A stretch of 8,053 nt of DNA from an uncultured Bacteroidales bacterium (lineage in GTDB: Bacteria > Bacteroidota > Bacteroidia > Bacteroidales > Marinilabiliaceae), in NCBI GenBank assembly GCA_937892095.1, contig CALAVC010000066.1, positions 1 to 8,053 of the forward strand, in the 5' to 3' direction. The notes under the pieces are model-generated. The model saw only the letters and a list, made by a program, of their open reading frames with translations, ran no database searches and had not been told where the DNA came from. Position numbers and translations under genes: made by a program. This document shows positions 1 through 7,488 of this stretch, one piece after another; position 1 is the stretch's first letter; every line of letters begins with the position of its first letter.

Positions 1-154
1 CGAGACCGCGCTGCAAGGCGGCTTCGTTGATGTCGTTGAAGATGATGGTCTTAATGCCAGCAGCAACGAAAGCCTTGGCAATGTTGAAGCCTATGCCATA
101 GGAAGCGCCTGTAATCCAAGCGTTTTTGCCTTCAAGTGAAAATGGATTTGCCAT
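1..154 (-). CDS. kduD: Short-chain dehydrogenase, KduD / 'gluconate 5-dehydrogenase' type (N-terminal part only)
   Basis: Partial gene: the ATG lies at 154 and the reading frame runs off the left edge after about 51 codons. The product begins MANPFSLEGKNAWITGASYG and shows the classical SDR cofactor motif T-G-A-S-Y-G-I-G at residues 15-22. A second Rossmann strand ends in FND (Asp41), which fits NAD(H) preference. The FSLEGK start and the TGASYGIGF stretch are typical of Bacteroidales proteins annotated as gluconate 5-dehydrogenase or 2-deoxy-D-gluconate 3-dehydrogenase (KduD). KduD reduces or oxidises 2,5-diketo-3-deoxygluconate/2-keto-3-deoxygluconate in the cytoplasm, the step after KduI. 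It starts 31 bp downstream of the kduI stop on the same strand, so one transcript is likely. No Shine-Dalgarno is seen, only an A/T-rich leader. The SDR fold is clear; the exact substrate is inferred from the neighbour, and the catalytic Ser-Tyr-Lys lies outside the window. Confidence 0.85.
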   Translation of the reverse strand, partial: MANPFSLEGKNAWITGASYGIGFNIAKAFVAAGIKTIIFNDINEAALQRGL

Positions 155-185
155 GATTTTTTCGTGAGAAAAAAATATGATTGTT

Positions 186-1022
186 TTATTTAAGGTCTGT
201 TATTTTGGAGAAATCTTGGTCGCCATAGTCGAGATTTTCACCTGCCATGCCCCAAATGAAAGTATAGTTGTGGGTGGCGGCTGCAGAGTGTATGCTCCAA
301 CTTGGCGAGAGGACTGCTTGTTCGTTGTGCATCCAGATGTGACGTGTCTCGTCGATGGGACCCATAAAGTGGCAAACGGCATCTTCTTCGGGGACTTCGA
401 AGTAGAAGTAGGCTTCCATACGACGGTTGTGGACGTGCGCAGGCATTGTGTTCCAAACGCTACCTGGGCGCAATTCGGTCATACCCATTTGTAGTTGACA
501 AGTGGGGACAACGGAATTGATGATCATGCGATTGATTTGTCGGTCGTTGGAGCCTTCGAGCGAACCGAGTACCATGATGTCGGCTTCGGCTTTGGTGACT
601 TTCTTAGAAGGATATTCTTTGTGTGCTGGAGCGGAATTGAAGTAGAGCTTGGCAGGGTTGTTCTTATCGACAGAAGCGAAAGTTACGTCTTTCTTGCCAC
701 GCCCGATATAGAGCATTTCTTTGAAGCCGAGTTCGAATGTTTCGCTATCAGCTTTGATGATGGCAGGACCACCGACGTTGATTATGCCGAGTTCGCGACG
801 CTCGAGGAAGTAGTCTGACTTGAGGTCGGAAACGGTTTCGAGTTTGATTGTACGATAGACGGGCATTATGCCACCGACGATGTAGCGGTCGTAGAGTGAA
901 TAGACCATATTGATGTCGTCGCGCGTGAAGACAGTTTCGATGAGGAATTCTTTGCGGAGACGAGCAGTGTCGTAGTGCTTAGCATCATCGGGGTGCGAAG
1001 CGTATCTGAGTTCGTAATTCAT
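186..1022 (-). CDS. kduI: 5-dehydro-4-deoxy-D-glucuronate isomerase (KduI)
   Basis: Cytoplasmic cupin-fold isomerase that converts 5-keto-4-deoxyuronate, the open-chain form of the unsaturated uronate released by pectate lyases or glycosaminoglycan hydrolases, to 2,5-diketo-3-deoxygluconate. The product is 278 residues, the same length as E. coli KduI. The four metal ligands known for the family occur at the same numbers: His196 and His198 and Glu203 in PAHVHNRRMEAYFYF, and His245 in SWSIHSAAATHNY. The flanking block MGPIDETRH and the C-terminal GENLDYGDQD are also family-typical. No truncation or frameshift is seen. It is the first gene of a minus-strand unit with kduD, and the two enzymes act consecutively. 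Expression probably starts in the divergent region at 1023-1190. Substrate source (pectin versus glycosaminoglycan) cannot be decided because no polysaccharide lyase, hydrolase or transporter gene is in the window. Confidence 0.96.
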   Translation of the reverse strand: MNYELRYASHPDDAKHYDTARLRKEFLIETVFTRDDINMVYSLYDRYIVGGIMPVYRTIKLETVSDLKSDYFLERRELGIINVGGPAIIKADSETFELGFKEMLYIGRGKKDVTFASVDKNNPAKLYFNSAPAHKEYPSKKVTKAEADIMVLGSLEGSNDRQINRMIINSVVPTCQLQMGMTELRPGSVWNTMPAHVHNRRMEAYFYFEVPEEDAVCHFMGPIDETRHIWMHNEQAVLSPSWSIHSAAATHNYTFIWGMAGENLDYGDQDFSKITDLK

Positions 1023-1068
1023 TGGTTTAATGCGTTAAAGTAAAGATTGCATTTTTAGGTTAACTATG

Positions 1069-1099
1069 CGAAATTAATGATTTTTTCTGTTCTTACTAA
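1069..1099 (-). promoter_or_regulatory. Putative Bacteroidota-type promoter for kduI
   Basis: Reading the minus strand, TTAG (1099-1096) is followed after exactly 19 bp by TAATTTCG (1076-1069). Each element has one mismatch to the Bacteroidota consensus TTTG-N19-TAnnTTTG. Transcription would begin near 1063, giving a leader of about 40 nt before the kduI ATG at 1022. The spacing is right but both boxes are imperfect, and the region is AT-rich, so chance matches are possible. Confidence 0.4.
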
Positions 1100-1147
1100 T
1101 TTTTTAGGACTGCAAGATGTTGGCGCATGATAGAGATAAAAATAAGT

Positions 1148-1155
1148 TAAATTTG
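1148..1155 (+). promoter_or_regulatory. Putative -7 element of the patatin/helicase unit
   Basis: TAAATTTG matches the TAnnTTTG consensus exactly and is followed by CATAG, so transcription would start near 1160, about 30 nt before the ATG at 1191. No convincing TTTG or TTG lies 19-21 bp upstream; the nearest is TTGG at 1120-1123, with a 24-bp gap. The promoter is therefore plausible but incomplete and could depend on an activator. Confidence 0.45.
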
Positions 1156-1190
1156 CATAGATACTTAGTAATTTTTAGCAACCAGAAAGA

Positions 1191-2051
1191 ATGGCGAAAG
1201 CAGAATATGATTGTGGCCTTGTGCTTGAAGGCGGTGGTATGCGTGGTATTTTCACGGCAGGTGTGTTGGACGCATTTATGGATTACGGGATAAGATTTGA
1301 GTATGTTATAGGGACATCGGCTGGAGCAGCGACAGGGATTAACTACTTGTCGGGTCAGCGAGGTCGGTCGAGATATACAGATCTTGACATGCATGTTGTC
1401 CGCCCGTATATTGGTTTATCGCAGATGGTTAGGGGACATGGGGTGATAGATCTTGACTTTGTTTTTGGGGATATTCCGAATAAGTATTATCCGTTTGATT
1501 TTGAGACGTATAGGCGTAGTGGCAGCAGAATGGTTATGGTTTCGACGAGTGCGGAGACTGGCGAAGCAGTGTATACGGAGGAATATGAGGATTATGGGCG
1601 ATTTGTGGATGCATGTAGGGCGAGTTGTTCGCTACCATTGGTGTGTCCGATGTGGCATATTGATGGGCATCCGATGGTGGACGGAGGTCTTGCAGATTCG
1701 GTGCCGTTTGAGAAGGCGCTTGCAGACGGTTGCAGACATGTGGTTGTCGTGATGACCAAAGACTTGACATATAGGAAAACGAATAAAAAAATATGGTTGC
1801 CTCAACATGTCTACAAGGAGTATCCGAAACTGCGAGAGGCGTTGCAAATGAGGGGCGTCAACTATAACAGACAGATTGAGAAACTTGGAGAGATGGAGGC
1901 GAAGGGAGTGGCGACGGTGATTAGACCCGAGACGCTATGTGGTGTTGGGCGAACGACCAAAGATATTGAGCCTTTGGAAAAGTTGTATGCTGAGGGGCTT
2001 CGCGAGGGGCGTAGGTATGCAGAAAAGATAAGAAATAGTAAGAATTTATAA
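1191..2051 (+). CDS. Patatin-like phospholipase / lipid acyl hydrolase (YjjU-like)
   Basis: Predicted serine acyl hydrolase of the patatin family, 286 residues, near the usual size of bacterial YjjU-type proteins. All parts of the catalytic dyad are visible: the oxyanion motif G14-G15-G16-M-R18-G19, the nucleophile Ser43 in GTSAG (41-45), and Asp164 in the D-G-G motif (164-166, MVDGGLADSVP). There is no signal peptide or membrane segment, so a cytoplasmic or inner-leaflet protein is expected. The C-terminal third (about 200-286) is charged and basic, as in YjjU relatives. The natural substrate is not known from sequence; phospholipid or another acyl ester is inferred from the family. The ATG at 1191 is chosen because the conserved strand CGLVLEGGG starts at residue 8; only a weak AGAAAG precedes it. 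The helicase gene begins 22 bp after the stop, so the two are probably co-transcribed, although their functions have no obvious link. Confidence 0.9.
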   Translation: MAKAEYDCGLVLEGGGMRGIFTAGVLDAFMDYGIRFEYVIGTSAGAATGINYLSGQRGRSRYTDLDMHVVRPYIGLSQMVRGHGVIDLDFVFGDIPNKYYPFDFETYRRSGSRMVMVSTSAETGEAVYTEEYEDYGRFVDACRASCSLPLVCPMWHIDGHPMVDGGLADSVPFEKALADGCRHVVVVMTKDLTYRKTNKKIWLPQHVYKEYPKLREALQMRGVNYNRQIEKLGEMEAKGVATVIRPETLCGVGRTTKDIEPLEKLYAEGLREGRRYAEKIRNSKNL

Positions 2052-2073
2052 TCGTAGAAAAAAAAGGAAAAAA

Positions 2074-5000
2074 ATGGCAAAACTAAGGGTATACTCGGCT
2101 TCGGCAGGGGCTGGAAAGACGTTTCAGATTACACGTCAGGTGATAGACAAATTGGTTCATGACCCAGAGTCGTATGCGCACATATTGGCTGTAACATTTA
2201 CGAATAAGGCGACAGAAGAGATGCGTCGGAGAATAGTGGGCGACCTTGCGACCTTGGCAGACACAGAAGATTTGTCGGAGAAACGCAAAAAGCTGATTAG
2301 TAATCAAATGAAGACAAGTGGGGACTTGACGGAGGAAGTTATTGTGAAGAAATGTGGTGAAGTATTGAAGCTCATCTTGACTGATTATGAGCATTTTAGC
2401 GTGCGCACGATTGATAGCTTTACGAATAAGGTTGTGAAAGCATTTGCATACGAACAGGGGTTAAGTGCAGACTTTTCGGTGGTGTTGGATACGGACGAAT
2501 TGCTCAGTAGGGCAGTGGACGAAATGATGGGTAAACTTGGCAATAAGGGGCAAGAACGAGAGCTGAAATGGCTTATGCAATATTCGGAAGAAAAGATGAA
2601 AGAGGGGAGTTCGGGAAAGATAGATTCGGAGCTTAAAAAACTGGGGAAGGTGCTGTTTGAGAGCGACAAGGACGTAGACATTGATGCTCTTTCGGTGGAA
2701 AACATTGATGTGCTAAGGAAAGAGTGTAAGGATGGGATGGATGTCTATTTGGAGAAGATGCAGGAGGCGTTGAGAGGGATAGATGTGGAAAAGGCGAATA
2801 TTAAAAGAAAAAATGATTTTCAAAGATGGACAGACGATATTTTAGGGAAAAAGAATGGTGAAAAAATAAATTCAGACGATAAATCAGTAGAGGGATTGTT
2901 GAGAAAATACAAAAAAGAATGTGTCGAAGAGTTAAAAGACTGGGTTGATGCATATAGGAGATATAGCACATACCAAATAGCGTTAAAGAAGATATATTCG
3001 CTTGGATTGGTCAGCACGATGGCAATGGAGATTGCGGAGATGGAGCGAACAGAAAAAGACATGCCACTGAGTAGGACTGGAAAGTTGCTTAGGGAGTTGA
3101 TTGCGGATAACGACTTGCCATTTGTGTATGAAAAGATTGGAAGCAGATTCACAACTATTTTGCTTGACGAATTTCAGGATACGAACAAGGAGCAGTATGA
3201 GAATTTCTGTCCGTTGATACGTAATAGCTTGGCGAATAACAACGATTGCTTCGTGGTGGGCGACGTCAAGCAAGCAATATATAGATTTAGAGGAGGGGAC
3301 TGGGAATTGCTACACAAGACTCTTTCGGAAGATTTTGTGGGAGATATGGAGAAGACATCATTGAACGACAATTGGCGTAGTGGAAAGAATATTGTGAACT
3401 TTAACAACATGTTTTTTGACGAATTGCCACGCATAATGACGAGTCAAGCCATGTTGCCAGACGAGATGGGGGAGGAAATTAGGCTTTTGTATAGGAACCA
3501 TAGGCAAACACCACAGTCGAAGAAGGATGGGTATGTGCAGATAAGTCTTGTAGAAGGCAGTGTGGGAATGGAAGAAAAGATACGAGAAGAGTACGTAGCG
3601 TTGGTGCAAGAGCTTGTGGGGAAAAGGGGGTATAAGAAGAGTGATATTTGTTTTTTGGTAAGAGGGAATAGTAGTGCAGACAAGATTGTTAAAGAGCTGT
3701 ATGACAATGGGATAGAATGTTATAACGAAAAGTCGCTTAACGTAATGGGTGCTGAGACGACCCAATGCATAATAGACATTATGCGTGCGACACAGAGTGC
3801 GAAAGCTGAAGACTCCGTACTGTCGATTGTAAAGTATATGCACGATGATTTTGTGCAGGTGATTACAGATTGGGAGAATGAGAAAGAGTTGGTAAAAGAA
3901 AGGTTGACAAACTTGACTGGCATGTCGCTAATGGACATGTATCATAAAATAGTGAGAACATTGATGAAGAACGAGACGACGAGAGCTAAAGTGGAGAGAG
4001 ACGGCATTTTTGTAGAGGCTCTTGGCGAAAAGATTAGGGCCTTTGCAGATATGGAACGAGCCGATTTGAGTAGCTTTTTGACGTATTTGGATACGAACGT
4101 GGACAAGTGGAAGATTGAAGCTACTGAGGGGCTGGATGCTGTGAGAGTGATGACGATACACCAATCGAAGGGCTTGGAGTTTAAGATGGTATTGATTCCA
4201 GACACAAACTGGACAATAGAAAATAGTAAAAGTACAAATTGGTTTGACATGCCATACGAAGAGAAGCAGAAAGTGCCAGTAAGTCATATTGCAGAACTTG
4301 GCAACAGCGATTTTAAAGAACAATATTTTAATGAACGGAAGATGCTGATTGCAGACAACCTGAATGTTGTTTACGTGGCGTTTACACGTGCGGTAGAGGC
4401 ATTATATGTGTGGACTAAGAAAAAAAATAAAGGTGATGGGACTTCGTTGGGCAGTATGAACGAATACTTAACAGCTACACTTGCAAAAGATGCAAAGGAT
4501 GATGAAAATGCAACAGACGAAGAGATCGTAAAAGTAAGTCGGTTTGTGATGGGTGATGAAAGCGAATTGAATAATGAACAAACAGAAAAAAAACAAGCAC
4601 AAGCGGGAGAAAAGCTAATGCTTGAAGAAACGAACGATAGTGCAGACAACATATTGGTGGACCGATATACGACGTCGGACATGATACGAAAACAGGACAT
4701 TGCGGCTTACGGTATTGCGATGCACAGCATTTTTCAGGGGATAGAGACGATTGGAGATATTGATGATTGCCTTAAAAGAGTTCTGCTTGCAGGAATGATT
4801 GAAGAGGCTGACGTAGAGCCTATTGGCAAAGAAATGAGGGAGAAAATAGAAGGAGATACTCGGCTAAAAAAGTGGTTTGGAGGAGAGATGAAAGTGTGGC
4901 AAGAGGTAAGCCTACTCCCGAGCGGAGAGTGCGAAGAGAGTCTACTGCGTCCGGATAGAGTGATGAGCGATTGGAACGGGAACGCCGTGATACTCGATTA

Positions 5001-5145
5001 TAAGTTTGGAAGCAAGAAAAAAGAAAGTGCACATCGCAAGCAAGTGGAGCGATATGCACGAGAATTGATTGCAAGTGGACTTTTTGCAAATGTTACTGGT
5101 TATCTGTGGTATTATGCAGAGAATGAGGTAGTGAAAGTGTGCTGA
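2074..5145 (+). CDS. UvrD/Rep-family helicase with C-terminal RecB-type nuclease (AddA/RecB-like)
   Basis: Superfamily 1A DNA helicase fused to a PD-(D/E)XK nuclease, 1023 residues, somewhat shorter than B. subtilis AddA or E. coli RecB. Helicase motifs occur in order: Walker A SASAGAGKT (8-16, Lys15), Ia AVTFTNKATEEM (39-50), II LLDEFQDT (363-370), III VVGDVKQAIYRFRG (394-407), IV NDNWRSG (431-437), V MTIHQSKGLEF (693-703), VI VVYVAFTRA (765-773, Arg772). A charged, low-complexity linker (about 781-865) leads to the nuclease domain: His884 in GIAMH, Asp961 in RPDR, Asp975 and Lys977 in LDYK, and Q990/Y994 in QVERY. All catalytic positions look intact. Such enzymes resect double-strand breaks ahead of RecA loading, normally paired with an AddB subunit; no AddB-like gene lies beside it here. 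The start is supported by AAGGA about 7 nt upstream of ATG 2074 and by Walker A beginning at residue 8. The nuclease domain argues against plain UvrD/PcrA. Confidence 0.93.
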   Translation: MAKLRVYSASAGAGKTFQITRQVIDKLVHDPESYAHILAVTFTNKATEEMRRRIVGDLATLADTEDLSEKRKKLISNQMKTSGDLTEEVIVKKCGEVLKLILTDYEHFSVRTIDSFTNKVVKAFAYEQGLSADFSVVLDTDELLSRAVDEMMGKLGNKGQERELKWLMQYSEEKMKEGSSGKIDSELKKLGKVLFESDKDVDIDALSVENIDVLRKECKDGMDVYLEKMQEALRGIDVEKANIKRKNDFQRWTDDILGKKNGEKINSDDKSVEGLLRKYKKECVEELKDWVDAYRRYSTYQIALKKIYSLGLVSTMAMEIAEMERTEKDMPLSRTGKLLRELIADNDLPFVYEKIGSRFTTILLDEFQDTNKEQYENFCPLIRNSLANNNDCFVVGDVKQAIYRFRGGDWELLHKTLSEDFVGDMEKTSLNDNWRSGKNIVNFNNMFFDELPRIMTSQAMLPDEMGEEIRLLYRNHRQTPQSKKDGYVQISLVEGSVGMEEKIREEYVALVQELVGKRGYKKSDICFLVRGNSSADKIVKELYDNGIECYNEKSLNVMGAETTQCIIDIMRATQSAKAEDSVLSIVKYMHDDFVQVITDWENEKELVKERLTNLTGMSLMDMYHKIVRTLMKNETTRAKVERDGIFVEALGEKIRAFADMERADLSSFLTYLDTNVDKWKIEATEGLDAVRVMTIHQSKGLEFKMVLIPDTNWTIENSKSTNWFDMPYEEKQKVPVSHIAELGNSDFKEQYFNERKMLIADNLNVVYVAFTRAVEALYVWTKKKNKGDGTSLGSMNEYLTATLAKDAKDDENATDEEIVKVSRFVMGDESELNNEQTEKKQAQAGEKLMLEETNDSADNILVDRYTTSDMIRKQDIAAYGIAMHSIFQGIETIGDIDDCLKRVLLAGMIEEADVEPIGKEMREKIEGDTRLKKWFGGEMKVWQEVSLLPSGECEESLLRPDRVMSDWNGNAVILDYKFGSKKKESAHRKQVERYARELIASGLFANVTGYLWYYAENEVVKVC

Positions 5146-5161
5146 ACAGAAAAATGAGACT

Positions 5162-5196
5162 ACTCTGAAAGTTGGAAACTACGCAACTTTCAGAGT
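5162..5196. terminator. Bidirectional hairpin between convergent helicase and clpA genes
   Basis: A perfect 13-bp inverted repeat: ACTCTGAAAGTTG at 5162-5174 and its complement at 5184-5196, with a 9-nt loop. The right arm is the clpA codons for the final residues Thr-Leu-Lys-Val plus part of Ala, and the clpA TAG stop (5181-5179) sits in the loop. The helicase stop is 16 nt before the left arm. On the clpA side, TTTTT follows 7 nt after the stem; on the helicase side no T run follows. A shared transcription terminator or 3'-end stabilising hairpin is the simplest reading. The stem is only moderately GC-rich, so efficiency is uncertain. Confidence 0.65.
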
Positions 5197-7488
5197 GTCG
5201 CTACTATCTGAGACATCTATTTTAATCTCGTCGCCAGCCTTAGCACCATTGAAAAGAATGGCATTCATAAGGAGGGGTTTGAGAAGACGACCAATGGCAC
5301 GGTCCATTTCGCGAGCACCATATTGCTCAGAGAATCCTGCGTGAAGAATAGCAAGTCGGGCGGCATCGGTAAGGGTAAAGGAAAGTTCTTTTCGGCGACG
5401 GAGCGACTCGTTGAGTTCGGAAAGTTTGCGGTCGAGAATGAGGCTTGCCATTTGCTGATTCATGTCGTTGAATGCAACGATTTGCGTCAGTCGGTTGAGG
5501 AATTCTGGAGCGAAAACACGTTTGAGTTCGCTACTCATGACATCGCTTTTTTGTGTACGCGAACCGAAACCGAGACCAGCAGAAGATGCGAATCGTGCAC
5601 CTGCATTGCTTGTCATAATTATGATGCAACCACAGAAATCGGCTTTTTGTCCTTTGTTGTCGGTGAGTTGAGCATAGTCGAGCACTTGGAGTAGGAGATT
5701 GAAGACGGCAGAGTGAGCTTTTTCAATCTCATCGAAAAGCAAGATGCAGTTAGGCGACTTACGGACGGCATCGGTAAGGAGTCCGCCATCGTCGTAGCCT
5801 ATGTAGCCTGCAGGCGAGCCTACAAGTTTGGAGACAGTATGCTGTTCGGAATATTCGCTCATATCGAAACGAACAAGCTTGACGCCAAGTTCGGAAGCGA
5901 GGACCTTGGCGAGTTCTGTCTTGCCGACACCTGTTGGTCCGACAAAGAGATAAGAAGCGAGCGGTTTTGTCTCGTCGCTTAGCCCAGCCTTGGCAAGTAG
6001 AACAGTTTGTGCAACACTATCGACGGCTTTGTCTTGACCGAATATTTTGGACAACAGATTGGGGCGCAAGCCTCGCAAACGCTCTTCGGAATCGACTTGA
6101 CCTTGTATGCTGTCAAAACCGAGGCGACGGAGTCCTTCATCGACGAACTTTTTATCGTGAAGATAGCCGTCGGTTTGCTTCATTACATTGAGCACATAGG
6201 GTTTGCGCAGACCGATGTCGATATGATATAGTGCAGAGAGTCGGTCGATGGTTTGAAGTGCAAGTTCGGGCATGGCAACGTCTTTCGTTGCCGAGCTACG
6301 CAAGAGGTTGACGATGTAGCGAACACACTCTTCGTTGACTAAGAAAAAAGAGTCTTCGCCACAGTAAGCTGTGTAGTTGCCGAACTGGTTGCAAACAATC
6401 TGAACTGTTTGTTCGATGGTTGGCTCGTTGATGTCTATGCGCTCGAAGAGAGCTTTTATGTTAGGGTTGTGAGTTGTTATGCGTTTATATTGCTCAAAAG
6501 TGGCAGTTGTAACAATTCGGATGGGAGAATTGGCGACGAGGGAGAGCAGAAACTTTAGCATGTCGGGCGTGTTGTCGTTTTGCGACATAGGCACGAGGTC
6601 GGCAAGATTATCGATACAGAGAACGGCAATTTTGTCTGGTGGTGTATTGTTGACGATATGCATTATATTGTTCTCCAACTCATCGGTGTAGAACGTGTTG
6701 GCAGCGACTGCCATGGCGTTGAGGATGTAGAAGTCGGCATTGCCAAGGAGAGAATTTTTCTTAAATCGCTCTGTGTATTTGACAAGTCCAAGCATCATTT
6801 GAGACTTGCCGACACCATGTTCACCAACATAGATTATGTTGTTGTGCGAATGAGAAACAATCGTTATTGCCGACTTGAGTAGTTCGTCTTCGCGAAAGAG
6901 GAAGACTATTCGGTTGCGCTCTTCCATGTCGAAAGGGACGATGAGGCGCATTTCACTTTCGGGCTCTGAATCTGGTTCGGCTTCGAATGGTGGCACGTTT
7001 GCGTCGCCATTGCGCTTGCGACAAATGGTCGTATACTGTGTAAGGACGCCAACGATTGTGGAAACTTTATTGTTGCACCCAACCTTGAGCACTTTTTGAG
7101 CTACACTGCCTTTGAGGTTAGCGAGGGCATAGAGCACATGCGAGAGGAGTGCTCGTTGATCACCTGTATTTTCTGCATTATCTTCGGCCATGTTGAACAT
7201 CTCGTTGAAGGCTTCGGATGGAGTTGGGTTGTAGCGACGTCCTTTGGGGACCTTTTCGAGATTGTCGAGATATTCGGAAAGGCTGTCGAGCATTTGCTTA
7301 ACGTCTACTCCAGCATTGGCAAAAAGTCGCTTTAAATCGTCGTCGGCAAGCATACAAAATAGCATCATCTCGGGTGTTATGAATTGCAAACGACGTTTTT
7401 TGGTAGCCGTAAGGATGACAGAGAACATTATGGTTACCTGCTCAGATGGTACGTTGACCTGAGCGTTATTAGAAGTAGAATTAGGCAT
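5179..7488 (-). CDS. clpA: ClpA-type AAA+ unfoldase of the ClpAP protease, with degenerate first ATPase domain
   Basis: Class I HSP100 unfoldase, 769 residues (E. coli ClpA has 758), feeding substrates to ClpP. Residues about 17-152 form the double-repeat Clp N domain that binds ClpS. D1 (about 185-425) has Walker A GEHGVGKS (222-229), but Walker B reads VLCIDN (289-294), with Asn294 where the catalytic Glu is expected. The ARRF arginine-finger position reads K-A-L-F (345-348), and pore loop KYRG reads FYTD (266-269). D2 is intact: Walker A GPTGVGKT (517-524), pore GYIGYDDGG (561-569), Walker B ILLFDE (582-587), sensor 1 Asn628, arginine finger Arg666 in PEFLNRL, sensor 2 GAR (724-726). The ClpP-docking loop is represented by LGF (639-641). 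There is no M domain or UVR motif between D1 and D2, which argues against ClpB and ClpC. The ATG at 7488 overlaps the clpS stop by 8 bp (ATGCCTAA), implying coupled translation; Met21 is a less likely start. Confidence 0.93.
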   Translation of the reverse strand: MPNSTSNNAQVNVPSEQVTIMFSVILTATKKRRLQFITPEMMLFCMLADDDLKRLFANAGVDVKQMLDSLSEYLDNLEKVPKGRRYNPTPSEAFNEMFNMAEDNAENTGDQRALLSHVLYALANLKGSVAQKVLKVGCNNKVSTIVGVLTQYTTICRKRNGDANVPPFEAEPDSEPESEMRLIVPFDMEERNRIVFLFREDELLKSAITIVSHSHNNIIYVGEHGVGKSQMMLGLVKYTERFKKNSLLGNADFYILNAMAVAANTFYTDELENNIMHIVNNTPPDKIAVLCIDNLADLVPMSQNDNTPDMLKFLLSLVANSPIRIVTTATFEQYKRITTHNPNIKALFERIDINEPTIEQTVQIVCNQFGNYTAYCGEDSFFLVNEECVRYIVNLLRSSATKDVAMPELALQTIDRLSALYHIDIGLRKPYVLNVMKQTDGYLHDKKFVDEGLRRLGFDSIQGQVDSEERLRGLRPNLLSKIFGQDKAVDSVAQTVLLAKAGLSDETKPLASYLFVGPTGVGKTELAKVLASELGVKLVRFDMSEYSEQHTVSKLVGSPAGYIGYDDGGLLTDAVRKSPNCILLFDEIEKAHSAVFNLLLQVLDYAQLTDNKGQKADFCGCIIIMTSNAGARFASSAGLGFGSRTQKSDVMSSELKRVFAPEFLNRLTQIVAFNDMNQQMASLILDRKLSELNESLRRRKELSFTLTDAARLAILHAGFSEQYGAREMDRAIGRLLKPLLMNAILFNGAKAGDEIKIDVSDSSDTLKVA

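Larger units (their letters stand above)
1064..1160. repeat. Imperfect inverted repeat flanking the divergent control region
   Basis: The 14-mer at 1147-1160 (TTAAATTTGCATAG) reappears on the opposite strand at 1077-1064 (TTAATTTCGCATAG), 12 of 14 bases identical. Each copy covers the proposed -7 box and first transcribed bases of the promoter on its own side, so the similarity may simply reflect two related promoters firing outward. A shared operator is the alternative. The gap between arms is 69 bp, too long for a simple dimer site but compatible with looping. The rest of 1023-1190 is AT-rich, with three copies of TTTTTAG (1052, 1101, 1172) and no gene. Confidence 0.4.

Noticed and set aside
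177..494. Plus-strand open frame of 105 codons opposite kduI (and a second at 495-818)
   Set aside because: Both are antisense shadows of the well-supported kduI gene, with no recognisable domain, promoter or leader of their own.
1104..1394. Minus-strand open frame of 96 codons crossing the divergent region
   Set aside because: It overlaps the 5' end of the patatin gene antisense and the control region, and its composition (Cys/His/Thr-rich) is typical of a shadow frame.
3358..3843. Minus-strand open frame of 161 codons inside the helicase gene
   Set aside because: The longest of many antisense frames there. All helicase motifs read continuously on the plus strand, and the antisense product has no recognisable motif.
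1191..5145. Possible anti-phage defence island (patatin effector plus helicase-nuclease)
   Set aside because: No nucleotidyltransferase, sensor, methylase, toxin-antitoxin or mobile element is nearby. The helicase-nuclease is a normal RecB/AddA-type repair enzyme, and the flanks are housekeeping genes.
5179..7488. Possible ClpC or ClpB instead of ClpA
   Set aside because: There is no coiled-coil M domain and no UVR motif between D1 and D2, the length is close to ClpA, an LGF ClpP-docking loop is present, and clpS lies directly upstream with overlap.
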